Counted from the stretch's first letter, positions 7,564-17,342 are shown. The stretch is 34,085 nucleotides of DNA from Rhodovulum sp. PH10 (GCF_000293785.1 NZ_AKZI01000141.1:1-34085); one strand, 5' to 3'. Numbers and translations: made by a program. The notes: generated by a model from the letters alone, not told the origin.

Positions 7564-8367
7564 CTACTGGAGCATGCGCTCGTAATTGATCTTGAAGAGG
7601 TCCGGGTCGGGCTTCTTGCTCGGGTCGAGATTGTAGACGGCGACCGTCGTGTCGTAGCCCTGCGGGTCGGTGACGGTCCATTGCCGCAGCTGCAGGTCCT
7701 GCGCGCTGAACATCATCATCAGCCGGTGGGTGCCGGTCAGCGCCTGCTTCTCCTCGATCACCACGGTGACGAACACGTCGTCGGCCGAGACCGAGACGAT
7801 GTTGGTGTCGTGCAGGAGGTCGATCTTGTCGACCAGCAGGTAGCGCAGCGGCGTCTGGGAGAGCGGATAGAGGTCCTGGGTGGCGAGCTTGCGGTCGCGC
7901 ACCACCACCGAGGAGCCGTCGGCGATCACGTCGATCGGGCTCGGCGGGTTGTACTCGAAGCGCACCTTGCCGGGCTTCTGGATGTAGAAGGTGCCCTCGG
8001 TGCGGCCGCCGTCCGGGCCGATCTGGATGAAGCTGCCGACCAGCGTCTGCATGCCGGACAGGTAGTGGCTCACCTTGTCGATCAGCGCGCGCTGGGTGCC
8101 GTCGAACTTTCCGGGCTGGGTCGGGGCGGCGACCGGGGTGACGGCGGCGGTCTTGGCGCCGGCGCCGGGTGCGGGAAGCGGAGCGGGGGCGGCGTCGGCG
8201 GTTCGGTCGGGCACGGTGCCGACCGGGCGGACCGCCGGAACCGCCTGGGCGAGCTTGCGCGGGGACGGCACGGGCAGCGGGATCGACTCGGCCGCCGCGA
8301 CCGCCTCCGTCGCCACCGCGCCGAGCAGGAACGTGCCGACCAGAACGGCCGCGCCCGAGATCCGCAT
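7564..8367 (-). CDS. LolA-like outer-membrane lipoprotein carrier protein
   Basis: A 267-residue exported protein. A signal peptide (MRISGAAVLVGTFLLGAVAT, ending about AVAAA) is followed by a Pro/Ala-rich linker to about residue 85 and then a LolA-fold domain: VSHYLSGMQTLVGSFIQIGPDGG, GTFYIQKPGKVRFEYNPPSP, VVVRDRKLATQDLYPLSQTPL and a C-terminal QWTVTDPQGYDTTVAVYNL. LolA ferries lipoproteins across the periplasm to the outer membrane. The long linker after the signal peptide is common in Rhizobiales homologues. The start at 8367 was chosen for GGAG 6 bases upstream; an ATG two codons earlier touches that site. A longer in-frame upstream extension lacks any signal-peptide logic. Confidence 0.85.
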   Translation of the reverse strand: MRISGAAVLVGTFLLGAVATEAVAAAESIPLPVPSPRKLAQAVPAVRPVGTVPDRTADAAPAPLPAPGAGAKTAAVTPVAAPTQPGKFDGTQRALIDKVSHYLSGMQTLVGSFIQIGPDGGRTEGTFYIQKPGKVRFEYNPPSPIDVIADGSSVVVRDRKLATQDLYPLSQTPLRYLLVDKIDLLHDTNIVSVSADDVFVTVVIEEKQALTGTHRLMMMFSAQDLQLRQWTVTDPQGYDTTVAVYNLDPSKKPDPDLFKINYERMLQ

Positions 8368-8661
8368 GTCCATCTCCGATTCACCCCTCGCCCAGGAGAA
8401 AACGGTGTCGTCCAGGTCTATGGCGATTTCGCGACCCGGCGGCCCCGACAGGCGCCGGCCGATACCACCGAGCGCCCGCGCCCGCGCGAAAGACCACGCA
8501 GAATCGCGCCGACGCACCGCTTCTCCTTCCTGGAGCCGAAACCGCGTCGGATCAAGATGGGGCCGCTCCCGAGGCCCGGCTTCGGCCGTTTTCGGGGGGA
8601 TCGTTTCGGGGCGATCGCTCGCCGCGGCGGGCGGGGAGCCGGCGAGCCGGAGAGGCCGGGG
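8368..8661 (-). other. Gap between selD and the LolA-like gene
   Basis: These 294 bp follow the selD stop codon and precede the LolA-like gene, all minus strand. The start of the gap has a short GC hairpin (CCGGCTCGCCGG) without a T-run, so it is only a weak candidate for the end of the selD transcript. No gene is visible. Confidence 0.4.
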
Positions 8662-9708
8662 TCAGCCGATGCGGATGCCGGGCGGGCCCTCTTCGGCGGT
8701 GCCGATCCGGGCGGCCTGGGCAAACCCCGCCGCGCGGGCGGTCGCCAGCACCGCGTCGGTCGCGTCGGGCGCACAGGCGACCAGAAGGCCGCCCGAGGTC
8801 TGCGGGTCGGTGAGGAGGTGGCGGCGCCACTCGGGCCAGTTTTCGGGGAGCGACACCTCGGCGCCGTAGCTCGCCCAGTTGCGGTGCGACGCCCCGGTGA
8901 CGCAGCCGGCCTGCGCCAGGGCTGCCGCCTCCGGCAGCAGCGGGACGGCATCGGCCTCGATCGCCAGCGTGAGGCCGGAGCCGCGGGCGACCTCGAGCCC
9001 GTGGCCGAGCACGCCGAAGCCGGTGACGTCGGTCATCGCGTGCACCGCCGGGTTCTTCGCCAAATCCGTGCCGACCCGGTTGAGCCGGGTGGTGGTGGCG
9101 ATCATCGCGGCATAGCCGTCGCCCGACAGCATCGCCTTCTTGATCGCCGAGGAATAGACGCCGACGCCGATCGGTTTCGTCAGGATCAGCGCGTCGCCGG
9201 GTCTTGCCTGCGCGTTGCGGCGGACGTCCTCCGGGCGGCAGGTGCCGATCACCGCCAGCCCGTAGATCGGCTCGGGCGAATCGATCGAGTGCCCGCCGGC
9301 GACCGGGATGCCCGCCTCGGCGCAGATGGTGGCGCCGCCGCGGAGAATCTCCCGCACCGTCTCGGGGGCGATCTTGTCGATCGGCATGCCGAGCACGGCG
9401 AGCGCCATGATCGGCGTGCCGCCCATCGCATAGACGTCGGAGATGGCGTTGGTGGCGGCGATCCGGCCGAAGTCGAACGGGTCGTCGACCATCGGCATGA
9501 AGAAGTCGGTGGTGGCGATCACGCAGGTGTTCTCGTCGATCTGCCACACCGCGGCGTCGTCGCCGGTCTCGGTGCCGACCAGGAGGTTCGCGAACGGCCC
9601 GGCGGTCGGCTGCTCGGCCAGGAGCTGCTGCAGCACCGAGGGGGAGAGCTTGCAGCCGCAGCCGCCGCCATGGGCGAGGCTGGTGAGGCGAATCGCGTGC
9701 ATGGTCAT
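8662..9708 (-). CDS. selD: Selenide, water dikinase SelD
   Basis: A 348-residue enzyme that turns selenide and ATP into selenophosphate, the selenium donor used by SelA. The active-site loop GGGCGCK places Cys17 and Lys20 exactly as in E. coli SelD, so it uses Cys rather than Sec. Further matches are [29 protein letters not shown] (metal/ATP-binding Asp), [12 protein letters not shown], the glycine-rich [17 protein letters not shown] and [17 protein letters not shown]. The start ATG overlaps the stop of the upstream cysteine desulfurase gene (ATGA, 9705-9708), so the two are coupled and SelD probably gets its selenium from that partner. It belongs to the Sec module whose other genes are on the plus strand from 13.2 kb. 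Confidence 0.97.
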   Translation of the reverse strand: MTMHAIRLTSLAHGGGCGCKLSPSVLQQLLAEQPTAGPFANLLVGTETGDDAAVWQIDENTCVIATTDFFMPMVDDPFDFGRIAATNAISDVYAMGGTPIMALAVLGMPIDKIAPETVREILRGGATICAEAGIPVAGGHSIDSPEPIYGLAVIGTCRPEDVRRNAQARPGDALILTKPIGVGVYSSAIKKAMLSGDGYAAMIATTTRLNRVGTDLAKNPAVHAMTDVTGFGVLGHGLEVARGSGLTLAIEADAVPLLPEAAALAQAGCVTGASHRNWASYGAEVSLPENWPEWRRHLLTDPQTSGGLLVACAPDATDAVLATARAAGFAQAARIGTAEEGPPGIRIG

Positions 9709-10952
9709 GATTTTCTGGCTCCGGTGAGGGGGGCACCCGGCGCGGCGGGTGTCTCGGAGGTGTCGGCGGGGCCACCGGCGTCGCCCGCCTCGGGGGCGAC
9801 CGGCGGCGGATCGCTCACCACCGGCCGGCGCAGGTTCGCCCAGGCGGCGGCGAGCCGGTCGGCGGCGATCTCCACGCCCTCGCGGGTGGTGCCGCGGCCG
9901 AGCGAGAGGCGCACCGCGCCGCGGGCGAGCTCGCGCGGATAGCCGATCATCCGCAGCACCGGGGAGGGCTCGTCGCCGCCGTCGTGGCAGGCCTGGCCGG
10001 TCGAGGCGATCACCTCCGGGCAGGCGTCGAGCAGCGCCCGGCCGGAGACGCCGGGAAACAGCAGGTTCAGCGTGTTGGGCAGCCGCACGTTCGGGTGGCC
10101 GACCAGCACGAGGTCCGGCACCGCGCGGCGCAGCCGGGCGTGCAGGAGCTCGGCGAGCTCGCCGATCCGCTGCATGTCGCGCTCCAGCCGCTCGGCGGCG
10201 ATCCGGCAGGCGGCGCCGAGGCCGACGATGCCGGCGACGTTCTCGGTGCCGGGCCGGCGGCCGCCCTCCTGGCCGGCCCCGACCAGCAGCGGCGGCAAAG
10301 CGATCCCGCGGCGGACATAGAGCGCGCCGATACCCTTCGGGGCATAGAGCTTGTGGCCGGCGATCGACAGCAGGTCGATGCCGAGCGAATCGACGTCGAC
10401 CGGCACCTTGCCGACCGTCTGCGCCGCATCGGCGTGGACGACGACGCCGCGCATGCGCGCCACCAGCGCGATGTCGGCGATCGGCTGCAGCGTGCCGACC
10501 TCGTTCTGGGCGTGGATGACGGAGACGAGCGCGGTCGCCTCGTCGAGCGCGTCGATCACGGTCGGCGCATCGACCCGGCCGTCGCGCCGCGGGCCGATCC
10601 GCCGCACCGGGAAGCCGGCGGCGTGCAACAGCCCGCAGCAGGCGTCGGTGACCGGGTGCTCGATCGCGGTGGTGACGATGCTGCGCCGCTCCGGCCGCAT
10701 CGCCACCGCGCCGCGGATCGCCAGATTGACCGATTCGGTGCCGCCGCTGGTGAACACGATCTCCTCCGGCGCGGCGCCGATCAGCGCGGCGACCTCGCCG
10801 CGGGCGCGCTCCACCGCCTGGTGCGCCCGCCGGCCGAGCGGATGCGCGGAGGACGGGTTGCCGAACTCCTCGGTCAGGAACGGCATCATCGCTTGGCTGA
10901 CGCCGTCGTCGAGCGGCGTGGTGGCGTTGTGATCGAGATAAATCGGCGTCAT
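9705..10952 (-). CDS. NifS/IscS-like cysteine desulfurase, probable selenium donor for SelD
   Basis: A 415-residue class V PLP enzyme. It opens with the hallmark [12 protein letters not shown], then [18 protein letters not shown] (His99), [11 protein letters not shown] (Asp175 that contacts PLP), [14 protein letters not shown] with the PLP Lys201, and [18 protein letters not shown] with the catalytic Cys322 on the IscS/NifS-type loop. The C-terminal 30-40 residues form a Pro/Ala/Gly-rich tail beyond the fold. It is coupled by ATGA to selD, which suggests it frees selenium from selenocysteine or carries selenium to SelD; general cysteine desulfurase activity is equally compatible. No isc or suf partner genes adjoin it. 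The start at 10952 begins right at the conserved N terminus; earlier in-frame starts add only low-complexity residues. Confidence 0.9.
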   Translation of the reverse strand: MTPIYLDHNATTPLDDGVSQAMMPFLTEEFGNPSSAHPLGRRAHQAVERARGEVAALIGAAPEEIVFTSGGTESVNLAIRGAVAMRPERRSIVTTAIEHPVTDACCGLLHAAGFPVRRIGPRRDGRVDAPTVIDALDEATALVSVIHAQNEVGTLQPIADIALVARMRGVVVHADAAQTVGKVPVDVDSLGIDLLSIAGHKLYAPKGIGALYVRRGIALPPLLVGAGQEGGRRPGTENVAGIVGLGAACRIAAERLERDMQRIGELAELLHARLRRAVPDLVLVGHPNVRLPNTLNLLFPGVSGRALLDACPEVIASTGQACHDGGDEPSPVLRMIGYPRELARGAVRLSLGRGTTREGVEIAADRLAAAWANLRRPVVSDPPPVAPEAGDAGGPADTSETPAAPGAPLTGARKS

Positions 10953-11210
10953 CGCCCAATGCCTTGTGAGAATCGAATAGTCGTCGAGATCGATCGCTGG
11001 TCCCGGCGTCGCCTGTGCCGGTCTCGCCCGGCGAGTGCGTGCCGCCGCCGGTCCCGGTGCCGTGGGCACAGAACCGACGCGCCGAAATGCGGAGCGTCGA
11101 TCCCGCCGCGGCCGGTGCGCGGGCGCACCGGCGTCGTTCGCGTAGGGCCTCGTTCGGGCCTCGTTCGGGCCTCGTTCGGGCCTCGTGCGGGCCTCGGTCC
11201 GAGGGAGCGG
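10953..11210. other. Gap with 11-bp tandem repeat between transglutaminase-like and desulfurase genes
   Basis: This 258-bp stretch lies downstream of the transglutaminase-like gene and upstream of the desulfurase-selD pair on the minus strand. It must hold the promoter of the pair unless they are co-transcribed with the gene before. The only marked structure is the tandem repeat at 11145-11199. Confidence 0.45.
11145..11199. repeat. Five-copy 11-bp tandem repeat
   Basis: The unit GGGCCTCGTTC occurs three times exactly (11145-11177), then as GGGCCTCGTGC and GGGCCTCGGTC, head to tail without spacers. It lies just behind the stop codon of the transglutaminase-like gene. The period of 11 is not a multiple of three, in keeping with a non-coding position. 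Confidence 0.85.
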
Positions 11211-12359
11211 TCAGGCCGCCGTCACGTCGCGCGCCGTGATCACGTAGCGGAACGTGTCCGGCTCCAGGCAGTCGAGCCGCAGCCCGGCGACCTCCGCCTG
11301 CGGATACATGAGGAAGGCGAGCGGTGGCCCGTCCGAGCCCGGCAGGACCACGTCGTGCGCGAAATTGTAGGCGAGCCAGTTGCCCTCCCACGCGCCGAAC
11401 AGCGTCTTGCGCGCCGCGACCACCTTGGGGTCGTCGAGCGGCAGATTCTTCGGCGGCTCCTCGAGCACCACCTTGCGCACGTCGGCGGGATCGACCGGCA
11501 CCCAGCCGAACCCTTCGAGCCACACCTCGGCGCGGCAGTGCTGCGCCTTGCTGATCACCTCCGAGCCGGCGCCGAGGCTCTTGTAGCCGAACGTCGAGGG
11601 CGCGATCCGGATGCCGTAGATGTCGCGCGCCGGGATGCCGGCGGCGCGCGCGAGCCCGACATAGAGCGCGTTGAGGTCGGCGCACTTGCCGCGCAGATTG
11701 CCGGTCTTCAGCATCGCCGAGATGTCGCCGATGCCGCAGCCGCGGACCTTGGGGTCGCGGAAGGTGTTCTCGACGATCCATTCGTAGATCGCCTTCGCCT
11801 TGGCGACGTCGCTCGCCGCGCCACGGGTGATGGTGTCGGAGGTCTCCTTGACGATGCCGTCGGTCGGGATCAGCGCGGTCGGCATGGTGTAGAGCCGGCG
11901 GGTGTCGGCATCGAGCACCACGCCTTCGGGGTCGGAGAAGTCGGTGGCGCGGTCGCGCGTCGCGATGCGGCTGGTCACCGTCACGCTCGGCGCGCTCTCG
12001 CCGGCGGGCCAGGTGACGTGCACCATGCGGGCGCCGTAGGTCGGCTCGGTTTTTCGGGTCGCCCGCCCGTTGGTCGCCACCGCGCTGTCGAGCGAGCGGA
12101 ACCAGCCGTCCTCCTGCACCGAGGGCAGCGGCACCCAAGCCTGCACGGCTTTCTGCACGGCGCCCTTCGGCGCATCGATCTCGAGCTTCGTCACGATCTC
12201 GTGGGTGCGCCATGCGCCGGGCTTCGGCGCGAAGCCGACCGCCTCGGGCGTTCCCGCCGAGGGCTCGCCGGCTGCACGTGCGAGCGACGGCAGCACCGCC
12301 GGCATCGCCAAGGCCAGCGGCACGACGGCGGCGGCCTCGAGGAACTCACGTCGGTTCAT
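11211..12359 (-). CDS. Exported transglutaminase-like cysteine protease-fold protein
   Basis: A 382-residue protein with a Tat-like leader ([20 protein letters not shown], likely cleaved near ARAAG), then an N-terminal beta domain (VTKLEI...AWVPLPS) and a transglutaminase-core domain. The core triad candidates are Cys226 in [24 protein letters not shown], His274 in [18 protein letters not shown] and Asp290 in PVDPAD. Such bacterial proteins act as periplasmic proteases, amidases or cross-linking enzymes; the substrate is unknown here. A GGAGG ribosome site lies 5-6 bases before the ATG at 12359. It sits between the selD and formate dehydrogenase blocks, but no functional link is evident. Confidence 0.85.
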   Translation of the reverse strand: MNRREFLEAAAVVPLALAMPAVLPSLARAAGEPSAGTPEAVGFAPKPGAWRTHEIVTKLEIDAPKGAVQKAVQAWVPLPSVQEDGWFRSLDSAVATNGRATRKTEPTYGARMVHVTWPAGESAPSVTVTSRIATRDRATDFSDPEGVVLDADTRRLYTMPTALIPTDGIVKETSDTITRGAASDVAKAKAIYEWIVENTFRDPKVRGCGIGDISAMLKTGNLRGKCADLNALYVGLARAAGIPARDIYGIRIAPSTFGYKSLGAGSEVISKAQHCRAEVWLEGFGWVPVDPADVRKVVLEEPPKNLPLDDPKVVAARKTLFGAWEGNWLAYNFAHDVVLPGSDGPPLAFLMYPQAEVAGLRLDCLEPDTFRYVITARDVTAA

Positions 12360-12495
12360 CACGTCCTCCCTGTGGGCGTTCGTCTTCCGTCCCGGATTTC
12401 CGTTTCCCGTCGTCCGTCTTCCGTCCTCGGCGCGCCGGCCGGCGCGAGACGTGGTGTCGTTTCCGCACCGCGAACGATCGGCATTTCCAACGATC

Positions 12496-12534
12496 GGCGC
12501 CATCTTCAGGTGGCGCCATCTTCAGGCGGCGCCA
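12496..12534. repeat. 16-bp tandem repeat, about 2.4 copies
   Basis: The unit GGCGCCATCTTCAGGT is at 12496-12511, repeated as GGCGCCATCTTCAGGC at 12512-12527 and begun again (GGCGCCA) at 12528-12534. It is part of a wider patch of related short words (GGCGCCA, ACGATCGG, CGACCGG) from about 12470 to 12590. Confidence 0.7.
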
Positions 12535-12686
12535 CCGACGACCGGCGCCACGCACGCGCGGCACCGAGAACGACCGGTGCCACGTACGCGCGTCGTCTGC
12601 GAACGATGGTCCGCAGCGACCGGCGGACACGGGCGGCGCACGGTGCCGCCGGTCTCGGATCGGCGTCGGAGAATGGTCGTGCCGGA

Positions 12687-12734
12687 ACCGCGAGCCGGAC
12701 GCGAGCCGGAGCCGCGAGCCGAAGCCGCGAGCCG
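12687..12734. repeat. Degenerate 11-12-bp tandem repeat (CCGCGAGCCGGA-like)
   Basis: About four head-to-tail copies of a word like CCGCGAGCCGGA, with variation in length and one or two bases per copy. It is non-coding and lies in the gap before the formate dehydrogenase operon. Confidence 0.6.
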
Positions 12735-13112
12735 CTCGGCACCGGGCCGCAGGGCGCGCCCGCAATGCGCCCGGACCCGTCGTCCCGGCGGGAACCGCGG
12801 GGGCCGTTCTCGACCGTCGAATGCGGTCTCGCTCGCCCCGATCCTCGGGAGCCGTCGTCGCGATCACAGTCCGAGTGTGCAAGCTGTTTCGTTCGGCCGT
12901 CAACGTCTTTCGTGATCAGCTCGCGGGCATTTCATGCCGTTGTCACGATCGCGCACGAGCACACACGCGTGGACGTCCACTTCGCATGACAGGTTGGAGC
13001 GCGACGCCGGCGCGACGGACCAGTCGACTGTGCGATGCAGCAAACTGATTTGTCGGCGGCAGCGGTGCAAAAGCACCACGTGTTGGAACAAACATCGATC
13101 TCCGGAATCGTT

Positions 13113-13141
13113 TTGACATTGGTCGTCTTCCAAAATAGCGT
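13113..13141 (+). promoter_or_regulatory. Weak candidate promoter for the fdn operon
   Basis: A perfect -35 word TTGACA is at 13113-13118. Sixteen to seventeen bases further lies the AT-richest patch nearby (AAAATAGCG around 13132-13140), a poor -10. It is about 100-130 bp before the fdnG ATG, in the only AT-richer section of the leader. This is suggestive only, since sigma-70 sites in alphaproteobacteria are hard to call by eye. Confidence 0.25.
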
Positions 13142-13240
13142 CGACCATCGAGCCAATGTCGAGACCGGACCGGCAGAGCTTCGTCGCCGAGCCCGGCGTG
13201 GTCCCCCGGCGGGGGCGAATGTTTCCAGGAGGGAACATCC

Positions 13241-16200
13241 ATGACGATGGAGCTCTCGCGGCGCCTCTTTCTGAAAGGGGCCGGAGCGGGGGTGGCGGGC
13301 AGCGCGCTCGGAGCGTTCGGCTTCGCCGACGCCGAGGCGGCCAACGCGGCGGCGATCCGCCCGTTCAAGCTCACCGGCACCACCGAGACCCGCAACACCT
13401 GCACCTATTGCTCGGTCGCCTGCGGCATCATCCTCTACTCGAAGGGCGACGTCCGAAACGGCGAGAAGGCCGACATCGTCCATATCGAGGGCGACGCCGA
13501 TCACCCGACCAATCGCGGCACGCTGTGCCCGAAGGGCGCGGCGCTGCTCGACATGGTGCACTCGAAGACCCGCACCCTCCATCCGCAGATCAGGAAGCCC
13601 GGCGCGTCCGCCTTCGAGCGCGTCTCCTGGGAGCAGGCGCTCGACCGCGTCGCCCGCCTGATGAAGGACGACCGCGACAGGAACCTGGTCGTCAAGAACA
13701 ACGACGGCGTCACCGTCAATCGTTGGGCGACCACCGGCTTCCTCGCCGCGTCGGCGACCACCAACGAGACGGCGTGGCTGACCTACAAGGTGGTTCGCTC
13801 CACCGGCATCGTGGCGTTCGACAACCAAGCCCGTGTTTGACACGGCCCGACGGTGGCCAGTCTGGCTCCGACGTTCGGCCGTGGCGCGATGACGAATTCG
13901 TGGACCGACATCAAGAACACGGACCTCGTCGTCATCATGGGTGGGAACGCCGCCGAGGCGCACCCGTGCGGCTTCAAATGGGTCACGGAGGCGAAAGCCA
14001 ATCGTGGCGCCCGCCTGATCGTGGTCGACCCGCGTTTCACGCGGTCGGCGTCGGTCGCGGATTTTTACGCGCCGATTCGGCAGGGGACCGATATCGCGTT
14101 CCTGCTCGGCGTGATCCGCTACTGCATGGAGCACGACCGGATCCAGTGGGAGTACGTCAAGGCCTTCACCAATGCGAGCTATCTGGTGAAGGAGGGCTTC
14201 GGCTATCACGACGGCCTGTTCACCGGCTACGACGAGGAGAAGCGCGACTACGACCGCTCGAGCTGGGATTATCAGATCGGTGACGACGGCTATGTGATGG
14301 TCGACGACACCCTGCAGAATCCGCGCTGCGTCTGGAATCTGCTGAAGGAGCACGTCGCGGTCTACACGCCCGAGATGGTCGAGCGCATCTGCGGCACACC
14401 GAAGGATAAATTCCTGAAGGTGGCCGAGATGATCTCCGAGTGCTCGTCGCCGCAGAAGACGATGACCTCGATGTACGCGCTCGGCTGGACCCAGCATTCC
14501 AAGGGGTCGCAGAACATCCGGGCGATGGCGATGCTGCAGCTCCTGCTCGGCAATATCGGCGTGCGGGGCGGCGGCATGAACGCTCTTCGCGGTCACTCCA
14601 ACATTCAGGGCCTCACCGACATCGGCCTGATGTCGAACCTGATCCCGGGCTATCTGACGATCCCGACCGAGCGCGAGGCGAGCTTCGACACCTACATGTC
14701 GACGCGCGGCTTCAAGCCGTTGCGGCCCGACCAGATGAGCTACTGGCAGAACTACAGGAAGTTCTTCGTCAGCTTCCAGAAGGCGATGTGGAACACGGCG
14801 GCGACGCCGGAAAACGCGTTCGCCTACGACTGGCTGCCGAAGCTCGACGTGCCGGCCTACGACGTCCTGCGCATCTTCGAGCTGATGCACGAGGGCAAGG
14901 TCAACGGCTATATCTGTCAGGGCTTCAACCCGCTCCTGTCGGCGCCGAACCGCGGCAAGATCACCGAGGCGCTGTCCAAGCTGAAGTACCTCGTAGTGAT
15001 GGACCCGCTGCAGACCGAGACGGCGCGGTTCTGGCAGAATCACGGTGCCTACAACGACGTCGACAGCGCCGCGATAAACACCGAGGTGATCGAGCTGCCG
15101 ACCACCTGCTTCGCCGAGGACGAGGGCTCGCTCACCAATTCCGGCCGCTGGCTGCAATGGCACTGGCCGGGCGGCACGCCGCCCGGCGAGGCGCGGCCCG
15201 ACAACTGGATCATGGCGCAGCTCCATCTGCGGCTGAAGAGGCTCTACCGCGAGGAGGGCGGTCCGGTCCCCGAGCCGATCCTGAATCTCGACTGGCGCTA
15301 CAAAAACCCGGACGAGCCGACCTCGGAAGAGCTCGCCAAGGAGCTCAACGGCTGGGTCGTCTCGGACGTGGTCGATCCGGCCGACCCGACCAAGGTGACG
15401 CTCGCCAAGGGCAAGCAGGTCGCCTCCTTCGCCGCGTTGCGCGACGACGGCTCGACCGCCTGCGGCTGCTGGATCTATTCCGGCTGCTTCACCGAGGCCG
15501 GCAACCAGATGGCGCGGCGCGACACCTCCGACCCCGACGACACCGGGACCTTCCCCAAATGGTCGTGGTCGTGGCCGGTCAATCGCCGCATCCTCTACAA
15601 CCGCGCCTCCGCCGATCTCTCCGGCAAGCCGTGGGACGAGAGCCGCAAGCTGTTGTGGTGGGACGGCGCGAAATGGACCGGCTACGACGTGCCGGACATC
15701 GCGCCGACCGCAAAACCAGGCGTGGTGATGCCGTTCATCATGAACCCGGAAGGCACCGCGCGGCTGTTCACCCGCGGCATGATGCGCGACGGGCCGTTCC
15801 CGGCGCATTACGAGCCGTTCGAGTCCCCGGTCGCCAACGTGATCGCGCCGAGAGTGCGCGGCAATCCGGCGGCCCGCGTCTTCAAGGCCGACATGGCGCA
15901 GTTCGGCGATTCCGCCGAGTTCCCCTATGCCGCGACCTCGTACCGGCTCACCGAGCACTTCCATTTCTGGACCAAGCACGTCCAGGTGAATGCGGTGCTG
16001 CAACCGGAATTCTTCGTCGAGATCGGCGAAGCCTTGGCGAACGAGAAGGGGATCAAGCCCGGCTCCACCGTGCGGGTGTGGTCGAAGCGCGGCTCGGTCA
16101 CCGCCAAGGCGGTGGTGACCAAGCGCATCAAGCCGCTCGTGTGCGACGGCAAGACGGTGCACGTGATCGGCGTGCCGCTGCACTGGGGCTTCATGGGCGC

Positions 16201-16321
16201 CGCCAGGAAGGGGTTCGGGCCGAACTCGCTCACCCCGTTCGTCGGTGACGCCAATATCGAGACGCCGGAGTTCAAGGCGTTCCTGGTCAATATGGAGCTG
16301 GTCTCCGGACCGGTGGCATGA
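13241..16321 (+). CDS. fdnG: Selenocysteine-containing formate dehydrogenase alpha subunit
   Basis: The 1026-residue catalytic subunit of the membrane-bound respiratory formate dehydrogenase, which oxidises formate to CO2 in the periplasm with a Mo (or W) bis-MGD cofactor. It opens with a textbook Tat leader ([12 protein letters not shown]). A [4Fe-4S] site follows with Cys54, Cys57, Cys61 and Cys96. The frame appears broken by TGA at 13838-13840, but the flanks [21 protein letters not shown] are those of E. coli FdnG/FdoG, where this codon is selenocysteine, and a SECIS hairpin follows at once. Sec200 is thus the Mo ligand, and His201 the usual partner. The C terminus has the MGD-binding domain ([11 protein letters not shown]). 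The start has AGGAGG 8 bases upstream. It heads the operon with fdnH and fdnI. Confidence 0.97.
13838..13840 (+). other. UGA codon read as selenocysteine (Sec200)
   Basis: In-frame TGA between Val199 and His201 of fdnG. It is placed exactly where E. coli FdnG/FdoG carry Sec, with a SECIS hairpin right behind it and a full set of selA, selB, selC and selD genes in the window. Conserved coding runs on for 826 more codons in the same frame. Confidence 0.96.
13841..13878 (+). promoter_or_regulatory. Bacterial SECIS element of fdnG
   Basis: A hairpin directly after the Sec UGA. The lower stem pairs CCGACG (13847-13852) with CGTTCGG (13872-13878, one bulged T). The upper stem pairs GCC (13856-13858) with GGC (13864-13866), closing the loop AGTCT (13859-13863). 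The GU-containing apical loop and a bulged U below it are the features SelB binds in E. coli fdhF and fdnG. It lies inside the coding frame, as bacterial SECIS elements do. Confidence 0.85.
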
Positions 16322-16334
16322 GGGAGGGTCGAAG

Positions 16335-17342
16335 ATGTTTCCCCCGCTTCCCAATCCCTCGACCCGGCCCGGTCCGCCCCGCTTCGGCGAGCAGGATCTG
16401 ATCAGGCGCTCGGCCTCCGAGGTGACGCCGCCGGCCGTGCGGCAGACCGCGGTGGCAAAACTGATCGACACCTCGAAGTGCATCGGCTGCAAGGCGTGCC
16501 AGTCGGCCTGCCTCGAATGGAACGATCTGCGCGACGAGGTGGGCGTCAACACCGGCGTCTACGAGAACCCGCACGATCTCACGCCGGCGAGCCTCACGCT
16601 GATGCGCTTCTCCGAATGGGAGAACCCGGAGACGCTGAACCTCGAATGGCTGATCCGCAAGGACGGCTGCATGCATTGCGAGGATCCGGGCTGCCTGAAG
16701 GCGTGCCCGGCGCCCGGCGCGATCGTGCAGTACTCGAACGGGATCGTCGATTTCGTCCACGAGAACTGCATCGGCTGCGGCTACTGCATCAAGGGCTGCC
16801 CCTTCAATATCCCGCGCATCTCGAAAACCGACCACACCGCCTACAAATGCACGCTGTGCTCGGACCGCGTCGCGGTGGGGCAGGGGCCGGCCTGCGCGAA
16901 AGCGTGCCCGACCCAGGCGATCGTGTTCGGCACCAAGGACGAGATGAAGCAGCACGCCGCCGGCCGCATCGCCGACCTGAAGTCGCGCGGCTACGATCAG
17001 GCCGGCCTCTACGATCCGCCGGGGGTCGGCGGGACGCACGTGATGTACGTGCTGCATCACGCCGACAAGCCGGAGATTTATTCCGGCCTGGCGAAAGACC
17101 CGAAGATCAGCCCGTTGGTGGACATCTGGAAGGGGGTGTCGCGCTGGGCCGGCTTCGCCGCGGTCGGGGCGGTCGCCGCGATCAGCGTCGTTCACAGCGT
17201 GGTCGCCGGCCGCAGCCGGGTGTCGCGCGCGGACGAGGAGAACGCCGAGCAGCTGGTCGACCGCGAGCTCGCCGGTCGTTCGGTGGGGCCGCCGCGCGGC
17301 TCGCCGGGAGACGGTGACGGCAGCAGGGAGCACGCGCCATGA
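16335..17342 (+). CDS. fdnH: Formate dehydrogenase iron-sulfur beta subunit
   Basis: A 335-residue electron-transfer subunit carrying four [4Fe-4S] clusters from FdnG to the cytochrome b subunit. Four Cys groups are visible: [11 protein letters not shown] (Cys49 to 59), [26 protein letters not shown] and CTLC with CAKACP. Near residues 270-295 a single helix ([22 protein letters not shown]) anchors it in the inner membrane with the bulk on the periplasmic side, as in FdnH. The start ATG at 16335 has GGGAGGG 6 bases upstream and is 13 bp after the fdnG stop. The gene overlaps fdnI by ATGA. The C-terminal tail of about 35 residues after the helix is polar and Gly/Arg-rich. Confidence 0.95.
   Translation: MFPPLPNPSTRPGPPRFGEQDLIRRSASEVTPPAVRQTAVAKLIDTSKCIGCKACQSACLEWNDLRDEVGVNTGVYENPHDLTPASLTLMRFSEWENPETLNLEWLIRKDGCMHCEDPGCLKACPAPGAIVQYSNGIVDFVHENCIGCGYCIKGCPFNIPRISKTDHTAYKCTLCSDRVAVGQGPACAKACPTQAIVFGTKDEMKQHAAGRIADLKSRGYDQAGLYDPPGVGGTHVMYVLHHADKPEIYSGLAKDPKISPLVDIWKGVSRWAGFAAVGAVAAISVVHSVVAGRSRVSRADEENAEQLVDRELAGRSVGPPRGSPGDGDGSREHAP

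Larger units (their letters stand above)
12360..13240. other. 881-bp non-coding region upstream of fdnG with degenerate repeats
   Basis: This is the longest stretch without a gene. It divides the minus-strand transglutaminase-like gene from the plus-strand formate dehydrogenase operon. Open frames of 180-280 codons exist on both strands but are Arg/Pro-rich, lack ribosome sites and recall no family. The left half is filled with degenerate short repeats (12496-12534 and 12687-12734 listed). The right part, from about 12890, has lower GC and is the likely promoter zone of fdnG. A small hairpin GGTGC-AAAA-GCACC is at 13064-13077. No clear FNR- or FixK-type box was found. Confidence 0.6.

Noticed and set aside
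8662-12213. One giant fused protein ending in SelD
   Set aside because: The frame upstream of selD is out of phase with the desulfurase and transglutaminase genes that occupy it; SelD starts at 9708 with normal length.
12346-12903. A 185-codon minus-strand gene upstream of the transglutaminase-like gene
   Set aside because: It overlaps that gene's start, is Arg/Pro-rich, spans the degenerate repeats and has no ribosome site or known domain.
9984-12989. 1001-codon plus-strand frame across the desulfurase and transglutaminase-like genes
   Set aside because: It covers two clear minus-strand genes and has no recognisable domain.
13241-13840. Premature stop making fdnG a pseudogene
   Set aside because: The TGA is at the known Sec position, with conserved flanks, a SECIS hairpin and all Sec genes close by.
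12932-16552. Open frame of over 1200 codons antisense to fdnG
   Set aside because: It is the mirror of a highly GC-biased coding frame; composition is Arg/His/Asp-rich and no family is recognisable.
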